Below, one piece after another: positions 9,160 to 18,583 of a stretch of 64,000 nucleotides of DNA. The notes under the pieces are model-generated. The model saw nothing but the letters and a program-made list of their open reading frames with translations. It made no database searches and was not told the origin of the DNA. The first letter of the stretch is position 1, and each line of letters begins with the position of its first letter. Source of the DNA: CAVVUF01 sp963751425. GTDB taxonomy: Bacteria; Chloroflexota; Anaerolineae; Anaerolineales; UBA4823. Position numbers and translations under genes: made by a program. Where the stretch lies: positions 124,001 through 188,000 of the forward strand of contig CAVVUF010000005.1 in the NCBI GenBank assembly GCA_963751425.1, read 5' to 3'.

Positions 9160-10101
9160 ATGCTACCCTACATCTGGCTAACCGAAGCAGCTCAACGGAT
9201 TTCTCCTTATATCGAGCGCACCCCCCTCACCTGGGATGCGGAAAACGACCTGTACCTGAAATGGGAAAACCACCAGGTCACCGGCTCCTTCAAGCTGCGC
9301 GGCGCTCTTAATAAAGTCCTGACCCTACAGTCGTGGGAGCGTGACCAGGGGATCGTCACAGCTTCTGCCGGGAATCACGGTCAGGGAGTGGCCTATGCCA
9401 GCCGCCTGGTAGGTGCTCGCGTTCTCATCTTCGCCTCTGAGCATGCCGTGCCCGCCAAGGTGGATGCCATGCGCAGCCTGGGGGCCGAGGTTCGCCTGGT
9501 ACCTGGCGGGTATGCAGAAGCTGAAGCAGCCGGCCTATCTTATATTAAAACACATGCTGCCACCTGGATCTCTCCATACAATGATGGACAGGTGGTTGCC
9601 GGGCAAGGAACATTGGGGCTGGAAACCCTGGAGCAGCTCTCCGGCACTCGGCCTTCCACCTGGGTTGTCCCAGTGGGCGGTGGAGGATTAGTCAGCGGTA
9701 TCGCGGCAGCCCTGGAAAACCTTTCTCCTCGCCCGCAACTCATCGGCGTCCAATCCACTGCCTCCGCTTACTTTCACTCCATATTTCACCAAGGCTCGCA
9801 AGCAGGAGTTATCGAGCTGCCCAGCCTTGCCGACGGCCTGTCCGGTCCGGTAGAGCAGGGCTCGGTCACCATCCCAATGGTCCGGCAAAGCCTCGACGAT
9901 ATGATCCTCGTCACGGAGGAACAAATTTCATCTGCCATCCGGTTTGCCTGGCACCGGTACCATGAATGTATCGAAGGGTCAGCTGCAGTTACTCTTGCTG
10001 CGGTTTTAGCTGGTAAAATTACAGCCAAAGCAGCCTTGTGCATTTTCTCTGGCGGAAACATCCAGCCAGAGCTTCATCGTACCATCTGCCTACAGGATTA
10101 G
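9160..10101 (+). CDS. PLP-dependent threonine/serine dehydratase family protein
   Basis: This fold-type II PLP enzyme is related to threonine dehydratase, which deaminates Thr or Ser to a 2-oxo acid. The PLP lysine is in GSFKLRGALNKVL (near residue 46). SAGNHGQGVAYAS near 75 and the phosphate loop VPVGGGGLVSGIA near 170 complete the signature. There is no C-terminal ACT domain, so allosteric control as in biosynthetic IlvA is unlikely and a catabolic or racemase-like member is possible. ATG 9160 is preferred; an in-frame TTG at 9142 is the alternative, and neither has a strong ribosome binding site. One base separates it from the CoA-transferase gene. Confidence 0.85.
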   Translation: MLPYIWLTEAAQRISPYIERTPLTWDAENDLYLKWENHQVTGSFKLRGALNKVLTLQSWERDQGIVTASAGNHGQGVAYASRLVGARVLIFASEHAVPAKVDAMRSLGAEVRLVPGGYAEAEAAGLSYIKTHAATWISPYNDGQVVAGQGTLGLETLEQLSGTRPSTWVVPVGGGGLVSGIAAALENLSPRPQLIGVQSTASAYFHSIFHQGSQAGVIELPSLADGLSGPVEQGSVTIPMVRQSLDDMILVTEEQISSAIRFAWHRYHECIEGSAAVTLAAVLAGKITAKAALCIFSGGNIQPELHRTICLQD

Positions 10102-10102
10102 C

Positions 10103-10924
10103 ATGCTCTTCACACCCGACGAATTCATGGTAGTTTGTATCTCTCGCAACATCCAGGACGGTGAGACAGTCGTTCAGGGTCTCTCCACACCTTTGGTTGC
10201 TGCGGGTTACCTGCTCGCTCGCCGGATGCATGCTCCCAATATCTATTTCGCCTCCGCCATCGGTCAGAGCATGTGCAAGCTCCCGGGTTCCCTGAGTGTG
10301 GCCCACGTCGAAAGCCTCTGGTTGGATCGCTCGCTGAAGAATATTGGCTTCTCTCGCGTGGCCACTCAGATCCTCCCGACCCTACGCCCCAAGGAATACT
10401 TCCGTCCCGCGCAGTGTGATCCCTTCGGCAATACCAACAACGTCGCTTTCGGCAAGAATTACCTTTCTGAAGGTCGCCGGCACCCCCGCATGCGCCTGCC
10501 GGGGACTGGTGGCATACCCGATGTCACCACTTTTATCAGTCGTAGCTGCCTGTACGTCCCGCGTCATTCAAAGCTCACTTTTGTCCCTCGCCTGGATGTT
10601 GCATCTGGCATGGGGCACCTAGCTTCCCGCAAACAAGGCCAGGGGCCAATCTACCTCATCACCGACCTGGGTCAGTTTGACTTTGCCGATGGACGCATGC
10701 GCTTGACCACAAGCCATCCGGGTATAACGCCAGAATACATCCAATCTCGTACAGGTTTCGACCTCGCCATTGCTCCCGATTTGCACGAAACGCTTCCGCC
10801 CACAGATGAGGAAATCCGTCTGCTGCGAGAAGAGATCGATCCCTTGAATATCCGCCAGCTCGAGCTGCTCTCCGGAGCACCTCGCCGGCAGCTTCTCCGT
10901 GAAATCCTGGCAAAAGAACAATGA
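10103..10924 (+). CDS. CoA-transferase family I beta-subunit-like protein (GctB/IpdB type), no alpha subunit nearby
   Basis: This 273-residue protein resembles the beta subunit of glutaconate-type family I CoA-transferases. It has an N-terminal Rossmann-like region, AFGKNYLSEGRRHPRMRLPGTGGIPDV in the middle, and a C-terminal stretch running VYLITDLGQFDF-like, HPGITPEYIQSRTGFDL, then a tail PPTDEEIRLLREEIDPLNIRQLE. These features recur in CoA-transferase beta subunits and CoA-ring hydrolases. The alpha subunit that normally precedes it is missing; instead the upstream gene is a PLP dehydratase 1 bp away. The 3' end overlaps the GH3 start by 4 bp (ATGA). The substrate is unknown. Confidence 0.7.
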   Translation: MLFTPDEFMVVCISRNIQDGETVVQGLSTPLVAAGYLLARRMHAPNIYFASAIGQSMCKLPGSLSVAHVESLWLDRSLKNIGFSRVATQILPTLRPKEYFRPAQCDPFGNTNNVAFGKNYLSEGRRHPRMRLPGTGGIPDVTTFISRSCLYVPRHSKLTFVPRLDVASGMGHLASRKQGQGPIYLITDLGQFDFADGRMRLTTSHPGITPEYIQSRTGFDLAIAPDLHETLPPTDEEIRLLREEIDPLNIRQLELLSGAPRRQLLREILAKEQ

Positions 10925-13719
10925 GGAAAATCGTTCGAAGCCTTCTCTTTCTGAGCATCTGCTTGGTCCTCGGTGTTTCCTCTACAATTCCCGGCCAGGC
11001 TAGCCGGTTATCGCAAGCCGCCACTCCAGAAGCCAGTGCCCAGGCTCTGCTTGACAAATTAACACCTGAAGAACGCGTTGGGCAGCTTTTCCTGGTCACT
11101 TTTAATGGCCCCGAAGCTGCGCCAGGAACGACAGATGGAGCCCAGATTTATGACCTGATCACCAAGTACCATGTTGGCGGAGTGGTTCTGCTCGCTGAAA
11201 ACAACAATTTTGTCGGCAGCGATCAAACTTTACCCGTCTTACTCAGCCTCACAGACCAGCTCCAACGGGACGAGTATTCAGGATCCCTCCAGCCTCAATC
11301 CCTTCCAAATTCATCCGGTCAATTCTTGCCAGCCTTTATCCCCCTCTTCATCGCTGTATCGCAGGATGGTGACAACTCTCCTTACGATCAGATTCTAAGC
11401 GGTGTCACGCCTCTTCCAAGCTACATGACCATCGGCGCATCCTGGCAAACCGACCAGGCGAAAGCCGTCGGCGAAGTTCTTGGCAGGGAGCTTTCGATCC
11501 TGGGGTTCAATTTACTCATCAGCCCATCCCTGGATGTCCTCCAGCCTCCTTACTATCCATCCAGCAGCGACCAGGGCGTCCGCTCTTTCGGAGGGGATCC
11601 TTACTGGGTAGGCGAGATGGGCAAAGCTTTCACCCTCGGCGTTCACCAGGGCAGCGCGCAGAAATTGGCAGTGGTTGCAAAGCATTTCCCTGGCTTTGGT
11701 AACTCCGATCGGCTCCCTGAAGAAGAAGTTGCCACCGTGCGAAAAACCCTCGAGCAGCTCAAGCAGTTTGAGCTCGCCCCCTTTTTTGCAGTCACCGGCG
11801 GTGCACCAACCCCAGAAGAAGCTGTAGATGCGCTGCTTGCCTCGCATATCCGCATCCAGGGTTTCCAAGAGAACTTCCGCGCAACCACCAAACCGATCAG
11901 TTTTGACCCCCAGGCTTTCGCAAATTTGATGAGCCTTCCCGCCTTGAGCACCTGGAGGGATCAGGGTGGGGTCATGATCTCCGACAGCCTGGGCAGCCGC
12001 GCTGTCCGCCGGTTTTACGACCCCACCGGGCAGACTTTCAATGCCCGCACAGTCGCCCTGGATGCCTTCCTGGCTGGTAACGATATCCTGTATCTCGGTA
12101 ATTTTACCGCCAGCGGCGACCCGGATGCCTTCACCACCATCAACCACACTTTGAGCGCCTTCGCTCAGAAATATCGAGAAGATCCTGCGTTTGCCCAAAG
12201 GGTCGATGCTTCGGTTCTGAGAATCTTAACCTTGAAATATCGCTTGTATGGAAATAAATTCTCGTTAAGCGGTACACTTCCCTCTGCCGATCTCCTGGGC
12301 GAGTTGGGATCTTCTGGAGATGTAACTTTCACGGTCAACCGTAAAGCGGCTACCTTGATCAGCCCCCCCATGGCGGAATTGGACACAACGATCCCGGGCC
12401 TATCTGACCAGATCGTTTTCCTGACCGATGTACGCACTTTCCAGCAGTGCCAAACATGCCAGCAATTTAATTTAATTGAGGTAAATGCACTGGAACAAGC
12501 CGTGATCCGCCTCTATAACCCTCTGGCTGGTGGAAAGGTTCTGCCGGGAAACCTGGTCTCGTACTCTTTCAAAGATCTTCAAGATATGCTCGCAGCAGGC
12601 ATGGGGCAGCTTCAGATCGAAAATGATTTGCGCGCCGCGGATTGGATCGTCGTCTCCATGCAAGATATCAACCCCTCCAATCCATCCTCCTCAGTTTTAC
12701 CGCTCTTACTCAATGAACGCCCCGACCTCATCCAGGGAAAACGTATCATCGTCTTCGCCTTTAATGCCCCTTACTTCCTGGACGCCACCGATATCTCGAA
12801 ACTGACCGCCTACTATGGGATCTACAATCGGACCCCCCAGGCACTTGAAGTAGCTGCCCGGCTGCTCTTTCAGGAGATCTTACCTGAAGGCGACCTGCCC
12901 GTATCAGTTCCAGAAGTGGCATACGACCTGAATAAAGTCACCTTTCCAGATCCCAACCAGGTTATCTCACTCTATATTGATACTCCAACCCAGGAGGAAG
13001 AAAAACCTACCCCAAATCCAACCCCCACCTTGGTGCCTTTCCGTACTGGAGATGCCGTCCCGGTGCAGACCGGGACCATTCTAGATCATAATGGGCATAT
13101 TGTTCCCGATGGAACCATCGTACAATTCATTTTGACCATCACCGGGGATACTACCACCACCCAAACCGTCGAGGCGCAGACCGGCCAAGGCGTCGCCAGG
13201 TCTGTTCTTCAGATTAACGGTTATGGAAATGTCGAAATTCGTGCCGAAAGTGACCCTGCAACGAAGTCAGACGTCATCCAATTCGTCGTTCCCAACGAAA
13301 ATCCTACCCCCACACCTCCACTTCCCATTCTCATCCTACCTTCAGAGACTCCTCTTCCAACACCCACACTCACGTCTCCTCCTACTTCCACTCCCACCCC
13401 CGAGTCAACCCCAACGCCTCCAGTGCACACCGGCGTGACAGATTGGATCGGGAGTTTCATTGCTGCAGGTATCGTCGCAGTCCTGGCGTATTGGCTGGCT
13501 GTGCTGCTAGGTCAAATGCGCTGGGGGATTCGCAGCGCATTCCTTGCCATCACCGGCGGTTTGCTCGCTTACCTTTACCTTGCCCTCGAGCTCCCCGGCG
13601 GACTGGCCTGGATTAACCAATATGGTTTTTGGGGGATCATCTCAATTACTTTCATTGGCGCTGTGCTGGGAGCCGGTTCAGCCTGGCTCTGGCACCTGAT
13701 GAATGTCCGCCGGAAATAG
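10921..13719 (+). CDS. Secreted or membrane-anchored glycoside hydrolase family 3 protein
   Basis: This is a 932-residue GH3 (beta-N-acetylhexosaminidase/beta-glucosidase superfamily) protein. A signal peptide (residues 1-27) is followed by the TIM-barrel domain with VGQLFLVTFNG, KHFPGFG near 254 and the nucleophile motif GVMISDSLGSRA near 347-356. Next comes a GH3 C-terminal-type domain (about 470-680), then Pro/Thr linkers around 690-710 and 793-838 flanking a beta-sandwich-like segment. Three membrane helices (about 842-929) end it. In NagZ enzymes the loop after KHFPG carries a catalytic Asp-His dyad; here the loop reads NSDRLPEEE, with no His. It starts inside the CoA-transferase stop (ATGA), so translation is coupled. 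Confidence 0.85.
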   Translation: MRKIVRSLLFLSICLVLGVSSTIPGQASRLSQAATPEASAQALLDKLTPEERVGQLFLVTFNGPEAAPGTTDGAQIYDLITKYHVGGVVLLAENNNFVGSDQTLPVLLSLTDQLQRDEYSGSLQPQSLPNSSGQFLPAFIPLFIAVSQDGDNSPYDQILSGVTPLPSYMTIGASWQTDQAKAVGEVLGRELSILGFNLLISPSLDVLQPPYYPSSSDQGVRSFGGDPYWVGEMGKAFTLGVHQGSAQKLAVVAKHFPGFGNSDRLPEEEVATVRKTLEQLKQFELAPFFAVTGGAPTPEEAVDALLASHIRIQGFQENFRATTKPISFDPQAFANLMSLPALSTWRDQGGVMISDSLGSRAVRRFYDPTGQTFNARTVALDAFLAGNDILYLGNFTASGDPDAFTTINHTLSAFAQKYREDPAFAQRVDASVLRILTLKYRLYGNKFSLSGTLPSADLLGELGSSGDVTFTVNRKAATLISPPMAELDTTIPGLSDQIVFLTDVRTFQQCQTCQQFNLIEVNALEQAVIRLYNPLAGGKVLPGNLVSYSFKDLQDMLAAGMGQLQIENDLRAADWIVVSMQDINPSNPSSSVLPLLLNERPDLIQGKRIIVFAFNAPYFLDATDISKLTAYYGIYNRTPQALEVAARLLFQEILPEGDLPVSVPEVAYDLNKVTFPDPNQVISLYIDTPTQEEEKPTPNPTPTLVPFRTGDAVPVQTGTILDHNGHIVPDGTIVQFILTITGDTTTTQTVEAQTGQGVARSVLQINGYGNVEIRAESDPATKSDVIQFVVPNENPTPTPPLPILILPSETPLPTPTLTSPPTSTPTPESTPTPPVHTGVTDWIGSFIAAGIVAVLAYWLAVLLGQMRWGIRSAFLAITGGLLAYLYLALELPGGLAWINQYGFWGIISITFIGAVLGAGSAWLWHLMNVRRK

Positions 13720-13724
13720 CCTTA

Positions 13725-14717
13725 TTACTTATTAAACAAAGTTATCAACAGACTTACCAAGATAACACCGGCTGCCACCCAGGACAACACGCGCTCCGTT
13801 GGAAGCTTGATCACGTCAACGAATCGGGGTTTTGCTGATGGCCGGGTTGGGCGGATCGACGGTACCCAATTCCCCATCAATGCTTCCCGGAAGGCATCCA
13901 CGTTTTGAGGCCGGTCATCGGGGTGCAGGTTCATTGCCCATAGAACAGCTCGTTCTGTCCTCGCGTTGATATCCGGGTTGAGCTGACGCATCGGTATCAG
14001 GGCTTCCGGTTGTAAAAACCGCTCGCGTGCCTCGACTGGGGGATGGTTCGTCAGCAGGTGATAAAGCGTAGTTCCGAAGGAATAGATATCACTGCGCACA
14101 TCTGTATGCCCGGCATCGCCTCCATATTGTTCCAAAGGCGTGTACAAGGCAGTCCCCCGCCCCTGTAAGATTGTGATCGTCACTTCATCCGAAGCCAGGA
14201 TTTTCACTAATCCAAAATCCACCAGCTTCAGCAAACCACTGGGAGTCAATTTCAGGTTGCTAGGTTTAATATCGCGGTGCAAGATTGGCGGGTTTAAGCT
14301 GTGTAAATAAGATAAGGCATCTGCCAATTGACTTGCCCAGGCTAACACTTCTGTCTCTTGTAAGAATACCCCTTGCTGGCGGGCTTCATTCATCAGAGCC
14401 CGTAAATCCTTTCCGGGCACGTAATCCATCGTCAGGTAATCTCTTCCGCCAATTGAAAAGAAATCGGATACTTTAGGCAGGTTGGGGTGGTCCAGGCGCG
14501 CCAAAACCGTCGCCTCGCGCATGAACTGCTCGCGAGCCTGGCGGACCATCTCCGCTGGCAGTGACCGGTCATGTTCTACCTCTTTGATGGCGCACTGGCG
14601 TCCCTCCAGGCGCAAATCATCGGCAAGGTAAATACTACCCATCCCCCCCTGACCCAGTGTGCGACGGATTTTATAGCGATTCCTGAGAACCTCTCCTGCT
14701 TTTAGCGGCGTAGGCAT
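13725..14717 (-). CDS. Membrane-anchored Hanks-type Ser/Thr protein kinase
   Basis: This 330-residue PknB-like kinase has a C-terminal transmembrane helix (about residues 308-327) and no extracellular sensor. The glycine loop LGQGGMGSIY near 19, the catalytic lysine in CAIKEVEHD, HRDIKPSNLK and VDFGLVK are all present, so it should be active. TALYTPLEQYGG marks the activation segment. The next gene, divergently transcribed, encodes a phosphothreonine-binding FHA domain joined to a DNA-binding domain, which is a likely substrate or effector. It converges with the GH3 gene with only 5 bp between the stops. Confidence 0.93.
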   Translation of the reverse strand: MPTPLKAGEVLRNRYKIRRTLGQGGMGSIYLADDLRLEGRQCAIKEVEHDRSLPAEMVRQAREQFMREATVLARLDHPNLPKVSDFFSIGGRDYLTMDYVPGKDLRALMNEARQQGVFLQETEVLAWASQLADALSYLHSLNPPILHRDIKPSNLKLTPSGLLKLVDFGLVKILASDEVTITILQGRGTALYTPLEQYGGDAGHTDVRSDIYSFGTTLYHLLTNHPPVEARERFLQPEALIPMRQLNPDINARTERAVLWAMNLHPDDRPQNVDAFREALMGNWVPSIRPTRPSAKPRFVDVIKLPTERVLSWVAAGVILVSLLITLFNK

Positions 14718-14795
14718 AGATTAGTTTTGGAACCTCTCCGGAAGTATTTTGGGCGTTCTTCTAATCTCCGGATAAAACTTAATATATTCAATTTG

Positions 14796-14816
14796 TGATA
14801 TTATACCCAATAGGAT
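14796..14816 (+). promoter_or_regulatory. Extended -10 promoter and weak RBS of the FHA regulator
   Basis: TG at 14796, then TATTAT at 14799-14804, forms an extended -10. Transcription would start near 14811, giving a leader of about 13 nt that contains TAGGATG before ATG 14824. An in-frame ATG at 14815 is too close to the predicted start site. Confidence 0.45.
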
Positions 14817-14823
14817 GATAATG

Positions 14824-15499
14824 ATGGCACGAATTAGCGACGAATTACCCACGCTCATTGCCCAGGAAGGTCCCTTACAAGGTCAGCGTTGGATGCTAAA
14901 AGATGCAGCCGTTGTAGGTCGTGAAGGGAACTGCGATATTATTATCCCTGACCGGCAGGTCTCGCGATATCATGCCGCGTTTTACCCCCTCCCCGGAGGG
15001 CATCCTTCTCGAAGATCTCTCCAGTAAAAACGGCACCCACTGCAACGGATCCGAGGTGGTTGAACCGATAATTCTACAGGATGGCGATATGATCCAAATC
15101 GCCCTCGCACAAAATTTCCTCTTCGTCAGCTCCGATGCAACCCTCCCTCTGAATGCAGTTTCATCGCGTGAAGAACCTAGTGAAGCAAACGAGTTCCGCC
15201 TGAAGCTGGACAAGCGTTCCCATCGCCTGTGGATCATGGACAAAGAGCTGGATCCACCGCTCTCCGTGGCCCAGTTTTACCTGTTGGAGCTGCTTTATGA
15301 CCGGCAGGGCAAGGTTGTTGCACGCGACGAGCTGATCGAGCATGTTTGGAGCGAAGAAGAAGCGGTTGGCGTTTCTGAGCAAGCCCTCGATGCCCTCATC
15401 CGCCGCCTGCGTGACCGCCTGGCATCCCTCGACCCGAACCACAACTTTATCATCACCATCCGCGGCCACGGTCTCCGCCTCGACAATCCCCCCGTCTAA
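14824..15499 (+). CDS. FHA domain-winged-helix (OmpR-type) transcriptional regulator, one frameshift
   Basis: The N-terminal FHA domain shows VVGREGNCDIIIPDRQVSRYHA and SSKNGTHCNG, the phosphothreonine-binding loops. The C-terminal ~100 residues form a Trans_reg_C winged helix: LSVAQFYLLELLYDRQGKVV, then ALDALIRRLRDRL and IRGHGLRL. There is no receiver domain. The frame breaks in a TTTT run near 14985, where one extra T seems present; removing it joins RYHAAF to TPSPEGILLEDLSS. The corrected protein is about 224 residues. With the divergent Ser/Thr kinase it forms a plausible phospho-relay to DNA, like PknH-EmbR of mycobacteria but with the domains in the opposite order. Confidence 0.85.
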
Positions 15500-15666
15500 A
15501 TTTATAAAGACAAAAAATTCATCCAATGGCGTGCAGAGTGGCGTTTGCTCTTTGATTGCCAGTGAAGCATCCTTGATTCCGAATTCCTTCAAAGTAGCTT
15601 GACATTGCCCACCGCTGCACTACAATAAGGGAAAGGACATTAGTTACACTTTTCTGGAGGGATATT

Positions 15667-17070
15667 ATGCGCCAGTCGGATTTTAAAAAAATCTTTTCTA
15701 TCCTGGCAATTCTCCTGGTCAGCTTCGCCTGCAACATCACCTCCCACTCATCATCTGCCCCGCTACCGATCCTCGACCAGTCAACGCAATTTCCCAGCTT
15801 TGAAACCAGCCTCCCTGTCGCTGGCGCCAACATTACCAAAACCATCAACGCTGTCCTAGGCGGGCAGATTGAGCTGCTCACCCCACAAGGCGACCAGCTT
15901 ATCCTCACTATTCCTCCCTTCGCTCTTTCCCAATCCACCGAGATCACCCTCACATCCCTTGATGCGCCACCCTCTAATCCAATTTCAAACTCCTTCTTTT
16001 CAGGGGTCGCCATCCACCCCGATCAGTTGAAACTTCGTCTACCAGCAACCCTGGCTCTAACCACAGCAAAATCGCCTTCAGGCTCTGTTCCAATGCTATT
16101 CTATATAAAGGAACCAGATCTGGTTCTCCCACTGGCAGCCCAATCCCATTCGGGTTCGGGTGATACACTTTCTGGTCGTTTACTTCATTTCAGCACTTAC
16201 ACAGGTGGATCCCCCAGTTCAAAAGAAGCAGCCTCCCAGGCCAATCAGGCTGCTGAATCGCAACCACCAGGTTTTGGCGATTGGCAATCTGATTTTGAAA
16301 CAATCCAGGCACTTACCGAATGGTCTTCGACTTTACAATCTCAAGGCATGTCAGACCAAGCCCAGCAAACCTTTGATCAAGCCAGCCAGCGATTAAGAAA
16401 AGAAATTGCTTGTTTATTCGACCTGGAATGCACTGTTTTGCCTCTCGACCCCTGCGGTGATTACCAGCAGCAGCTTATACAGTATTTCGAGCAAGCTAAC
16501 CTGCTCGCTTTTGACCCTCAAGTTCCATTGATGACCCAACTTTACGACGAGCTACAGCGTGTTTTGAACGAATGCACGAATCGTTACACCCTGGAGTATA
16601 ACCACAGCCTGTTCGTAAACCAGAGTGGATTAGATCAGAAGATCATGGTAACTGGCAAAGTCATCTTCACCGCTCCCATTTATGGTGTGTTTGAATTGGG
16701 TGAACCGTTGAAGTTACAGGGAAATGGCTCTGTCGATGTGGAAATTACGGGCACGATGACTACCGATGCTGAGGCTTGCACCCTGTCTGGCAGTGGAAAT
16801 AATGACGTTGTTATCTCCGGCGAGTTCGAAGCAGACGAAGTGGGAGAACCGTGGCTCGCCATCACGGTCACAGAGAACTGGTATACCCAGGGATCCATGA
16901 CCGTCACCTGCCCGAACGGAGTATCACAAGAAATCCCCCTTCCGGGTGCCGGTCAGCAGAGCTACCCGCTGCGCTTTCAATATATCGATGGCGCCAAAAG
17001 CATGGCACCTAATCTGGGCGGTATGCAGGGTTCCTACAATTGGATTCTTCACATCCTTCATAGTTGGTAA
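15667..17070 (+). CDS. Lipoprotein with ZU5-like domain
   Basis: This 467-residue exported protein has a type II signal peptide (lipobox LVSFAC, Cys22). Residues about 60-105 (AVLGGQIELLTPQGDQLILTI, then STEITLTSLDAPP) resemble the ZU5 module seen in bacterial surface proteins. The middle is helical and Gln/Ser-rich with a four-Cys cluster (CLFDLECTVLPLDPCGD), and the C-terminal part is beta-rich. GGAGGG lies 8 bases before the ATG. It probably sits on the outer face of the cell membrane; no enzymatic motif was found. Confidence 0.75.
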   Translation: MRQSDFKKIFSILAILLVSFACNITSHSSSAPLPILDQSTQFPSFETSLPVAGANITKTINAVLGGQIELLTPQGDQLILTIPPFALSQSTEITLTSLDAPPSNPISNSFFSGVAIHPDQLKLRLPATLALTTAKSPSGSVPMLFYIKEPDLVLPLAAQSHSGSGDTLSGRLLHFSTYTGGSPSSKEAASQANQAAESQPPGFGDWQSDFETIQALTEWSSTLQSQGMSDQAQQTFDQASQRLRKEIACLFDLECTVLPLDPCGDYQQQLIQYFEQANLLAFDPQVPLMTQLYDELQRVLNECTNRYTLEYNHSLFVNQSGLDQKIMVTGKVIFTAPIYGVFELGEPLKLQGNGSVDVEITGTMTTDAEACTLSGSGNNDVVISGEFEADEVGEPWLAITVTENWYTQGSMTVTCPNGVSQEIPLPGAGQQSYPLRFQYIDGAKSMAPNLGGMQGSYNWILHILHSW

Positions 17071-17140
17071 TAAAACAAGATCCCCTTAAATCCGAGGACT
17101 CATTTCTCCATCCAGTTTATCAGTGCAATCCGTGGGCTTA

Positions 17141-17175
17141 ATAAAAAAAACCGGCGCTGATCTTCTCGCGCCGGT
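17141..17175 (-). terminator. Rho-independent terminator of the CpXC gene
   Basis: A perfect 8 bp stem (ACCGGCGC at 17150-17157, GCGCCGGT at 17168-17175) has a 10-base loop. On the minus strand it is followed by an unbroken run of eight Ts and then AT. It lies 90 bp downstream of the CpXC stop. The rest of the 194 bp gap after the lipoprotein gene holds nothing recognised. Confidence 0.8.
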
Positions 17176-17264
17176 CATCTTATTGATCCCTGCTCTACAT
17201 ATTGGCCCGCATCGACATCCCCAATGCCAGGCTGTAGATCTCGCTCAACTTTCCCAAGAACTCC

Positions 17265-18536
17265 TTATTTTCCTCGCCTGAACTCCGCCTGGGCTACCAG
17301 GGTCGAAACGACCTCTAAGAATTCGGCATTGAGCTTTTCCTTATTCTCTTCCAGCTTCTGCCTTAGTTCTGCCTCGGTCCCGGTGTTGACCAGCTCCTCG
17401 ATGAACGCATACTCTTCTGGTGGGGCGCTGGCTTCTTGCAATACCTCAGCAATCTTTTGCAATTTTCCGATCTTATCCAGATCCCCCGCTTTACGCGCAT
17501 CTTCCATGAACTCATTCAAAGCCTTCAGGAAGAAATCATCCACAGCTCCGATGTTCTCGCGCATCGCTTCAGTCACATCCGGTGCCTTGGTCATGGCCTC
17601 CACCACCTGCCTGGCCTGCGCGGCTCGTTTTTCCATTTCCAGATCGATCTGCCGGGTCAGTTCCAGCAAGCGCTCCCGCAGCGTGAGGAGCTTCTGGCGT
17701 TTCTCACCTTCTGTCCGGTCGATCTCCTCGGTCATCATTTGGAAGAAAGAGTAGTCCAATCCCTGCCGGGTCATGCTGACCAGTACATTCAAACGTAAAT
17801 CCGTGGGTGCCTCCAAGAAGAGCTCAAGCAGCTTTTCACGCGTCAGGTTCTGACCCAAAGCTTGCAGCGACTGCATCGCTGCCTCAACTTCTTTTGATTG
17901 AGCTTGAATCTCATGCCCGAAGGTCGTGATCGGCAGCAGTTTTTTCTGCAAATCGTTCAAACGAGCTGCCGAATTCTGGTCACCACTCATCATCGCCACC
18001 TCTGCCAGCCGGCTGATGAGCTGGAAGAAATCTGCATCGATCAGCGCATCCTCATTCTTAGCCATCTCAGCCAGCACATCGTCCTGCGCATCCACCATCC
18101 GCTGAAGAAGCTGCAGTCGCTTTTGCTGTTCCTGGATCATCTCTTTGGTGATCCCATCACCCTCAAGGATCCTCTCAACCAGCGTTTGCATGGTGAGCAT
18201 GGTTTGCGGTCGCAGCAAGTATGCCTTACGCTTCTCCTGAGGCAGGCTGTTCATCACCTGGGTGATCAATGGTCCAATAATACGTTCCTGTTCATTTACC
18301 GGCAGTCCCAGCTCCGGCGGGAAATAGGTCAGCAGCAGCTCTTTTTCAGGATCGTGATAGACCAGGGGCGTCGCCAGGTTTCCCTGGTAATTGCAGCTTG
18401 GGCATTGGATTATGTTATATGCCCCGGTCAGGAGCATTTGCTTGGCTTGGGGATCAACTCCAGCATCGAAGAGCTGGTTCACCTCTGCAACCACAGGTTG
18501 CCGGCAGTTAGGGCAGTTCACACGCGTTTTTGGCAT
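17265..18536 (-). CDS. CpXC-domain protein
   Basis: The first ~150 residues carry a CpXC zinc-binding domain: VNCPNCRQPV (Cys8, Cys11) and IIQCPSCNYQG (Cys45, Cys48), then the domain's typical VYHDPEKELLLTYFPPEL. The remaining ~270 residues are highly charged and helical with no membrane segment, suggesting a coiled-coil or helical scaffold. The function of the family is unknown. AAGGAG precedes the ATG, and a TATGAT box inside the 3' end of the kinase gene could give it its own promoter. A strong terminator follows. Confidence 0.85.
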   Translation of the reverse strand: MPKTRVNCPNCRQPVVAEVNQLFDAGVDPQAKQMLLTGAYNIIQCPSCNYQGNLATPLVYHDPEKELLLTYFPPELGLPVNEQERIIGPLITQVMNSLPQEKRKAYLLRPQTMLTMQTLVERILEGDGITKEMIQEQQKRLQLLQRMVDAQDDVLAEMAKNEDALIDADFFQLISRLAEVAMMSGDQNSAARLNDLQKKLLPITTFGHEIQAQSKEVEAAMQSLQALGQNLTREKLLELFLEAPTDLRLNVLVSMTRQGLDYSFFQMMTEEIDRTEGEKRQKLLTLRERLLELTRQIDLEMEKRAAQARQVVEAMTKAPDVTEAMRENIGAVDDFFLKALNEFMEDARKAGDLDKIGKLQKIAEVLQEASAPPEEYAFIEELVNTGTEAELRQKLEENKEKLNAEFLEVVSTLVAQAEFRRGK

Positions 18537-18583
18537 TGAGTTCTCCTTGAGTAGTTTAACAATCCCCCATCATACCCGAAAAG

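Noticed and set aside
11512..12198. 228-codon open frame on the minus strand
   Set aside because: Antisense inside the GH3 barrel.
17898..18539. 213-codon open frame on the plus strand
   Set aside because: Antisense to the CpXC gene; His/Leu/Gln-rich shadow.
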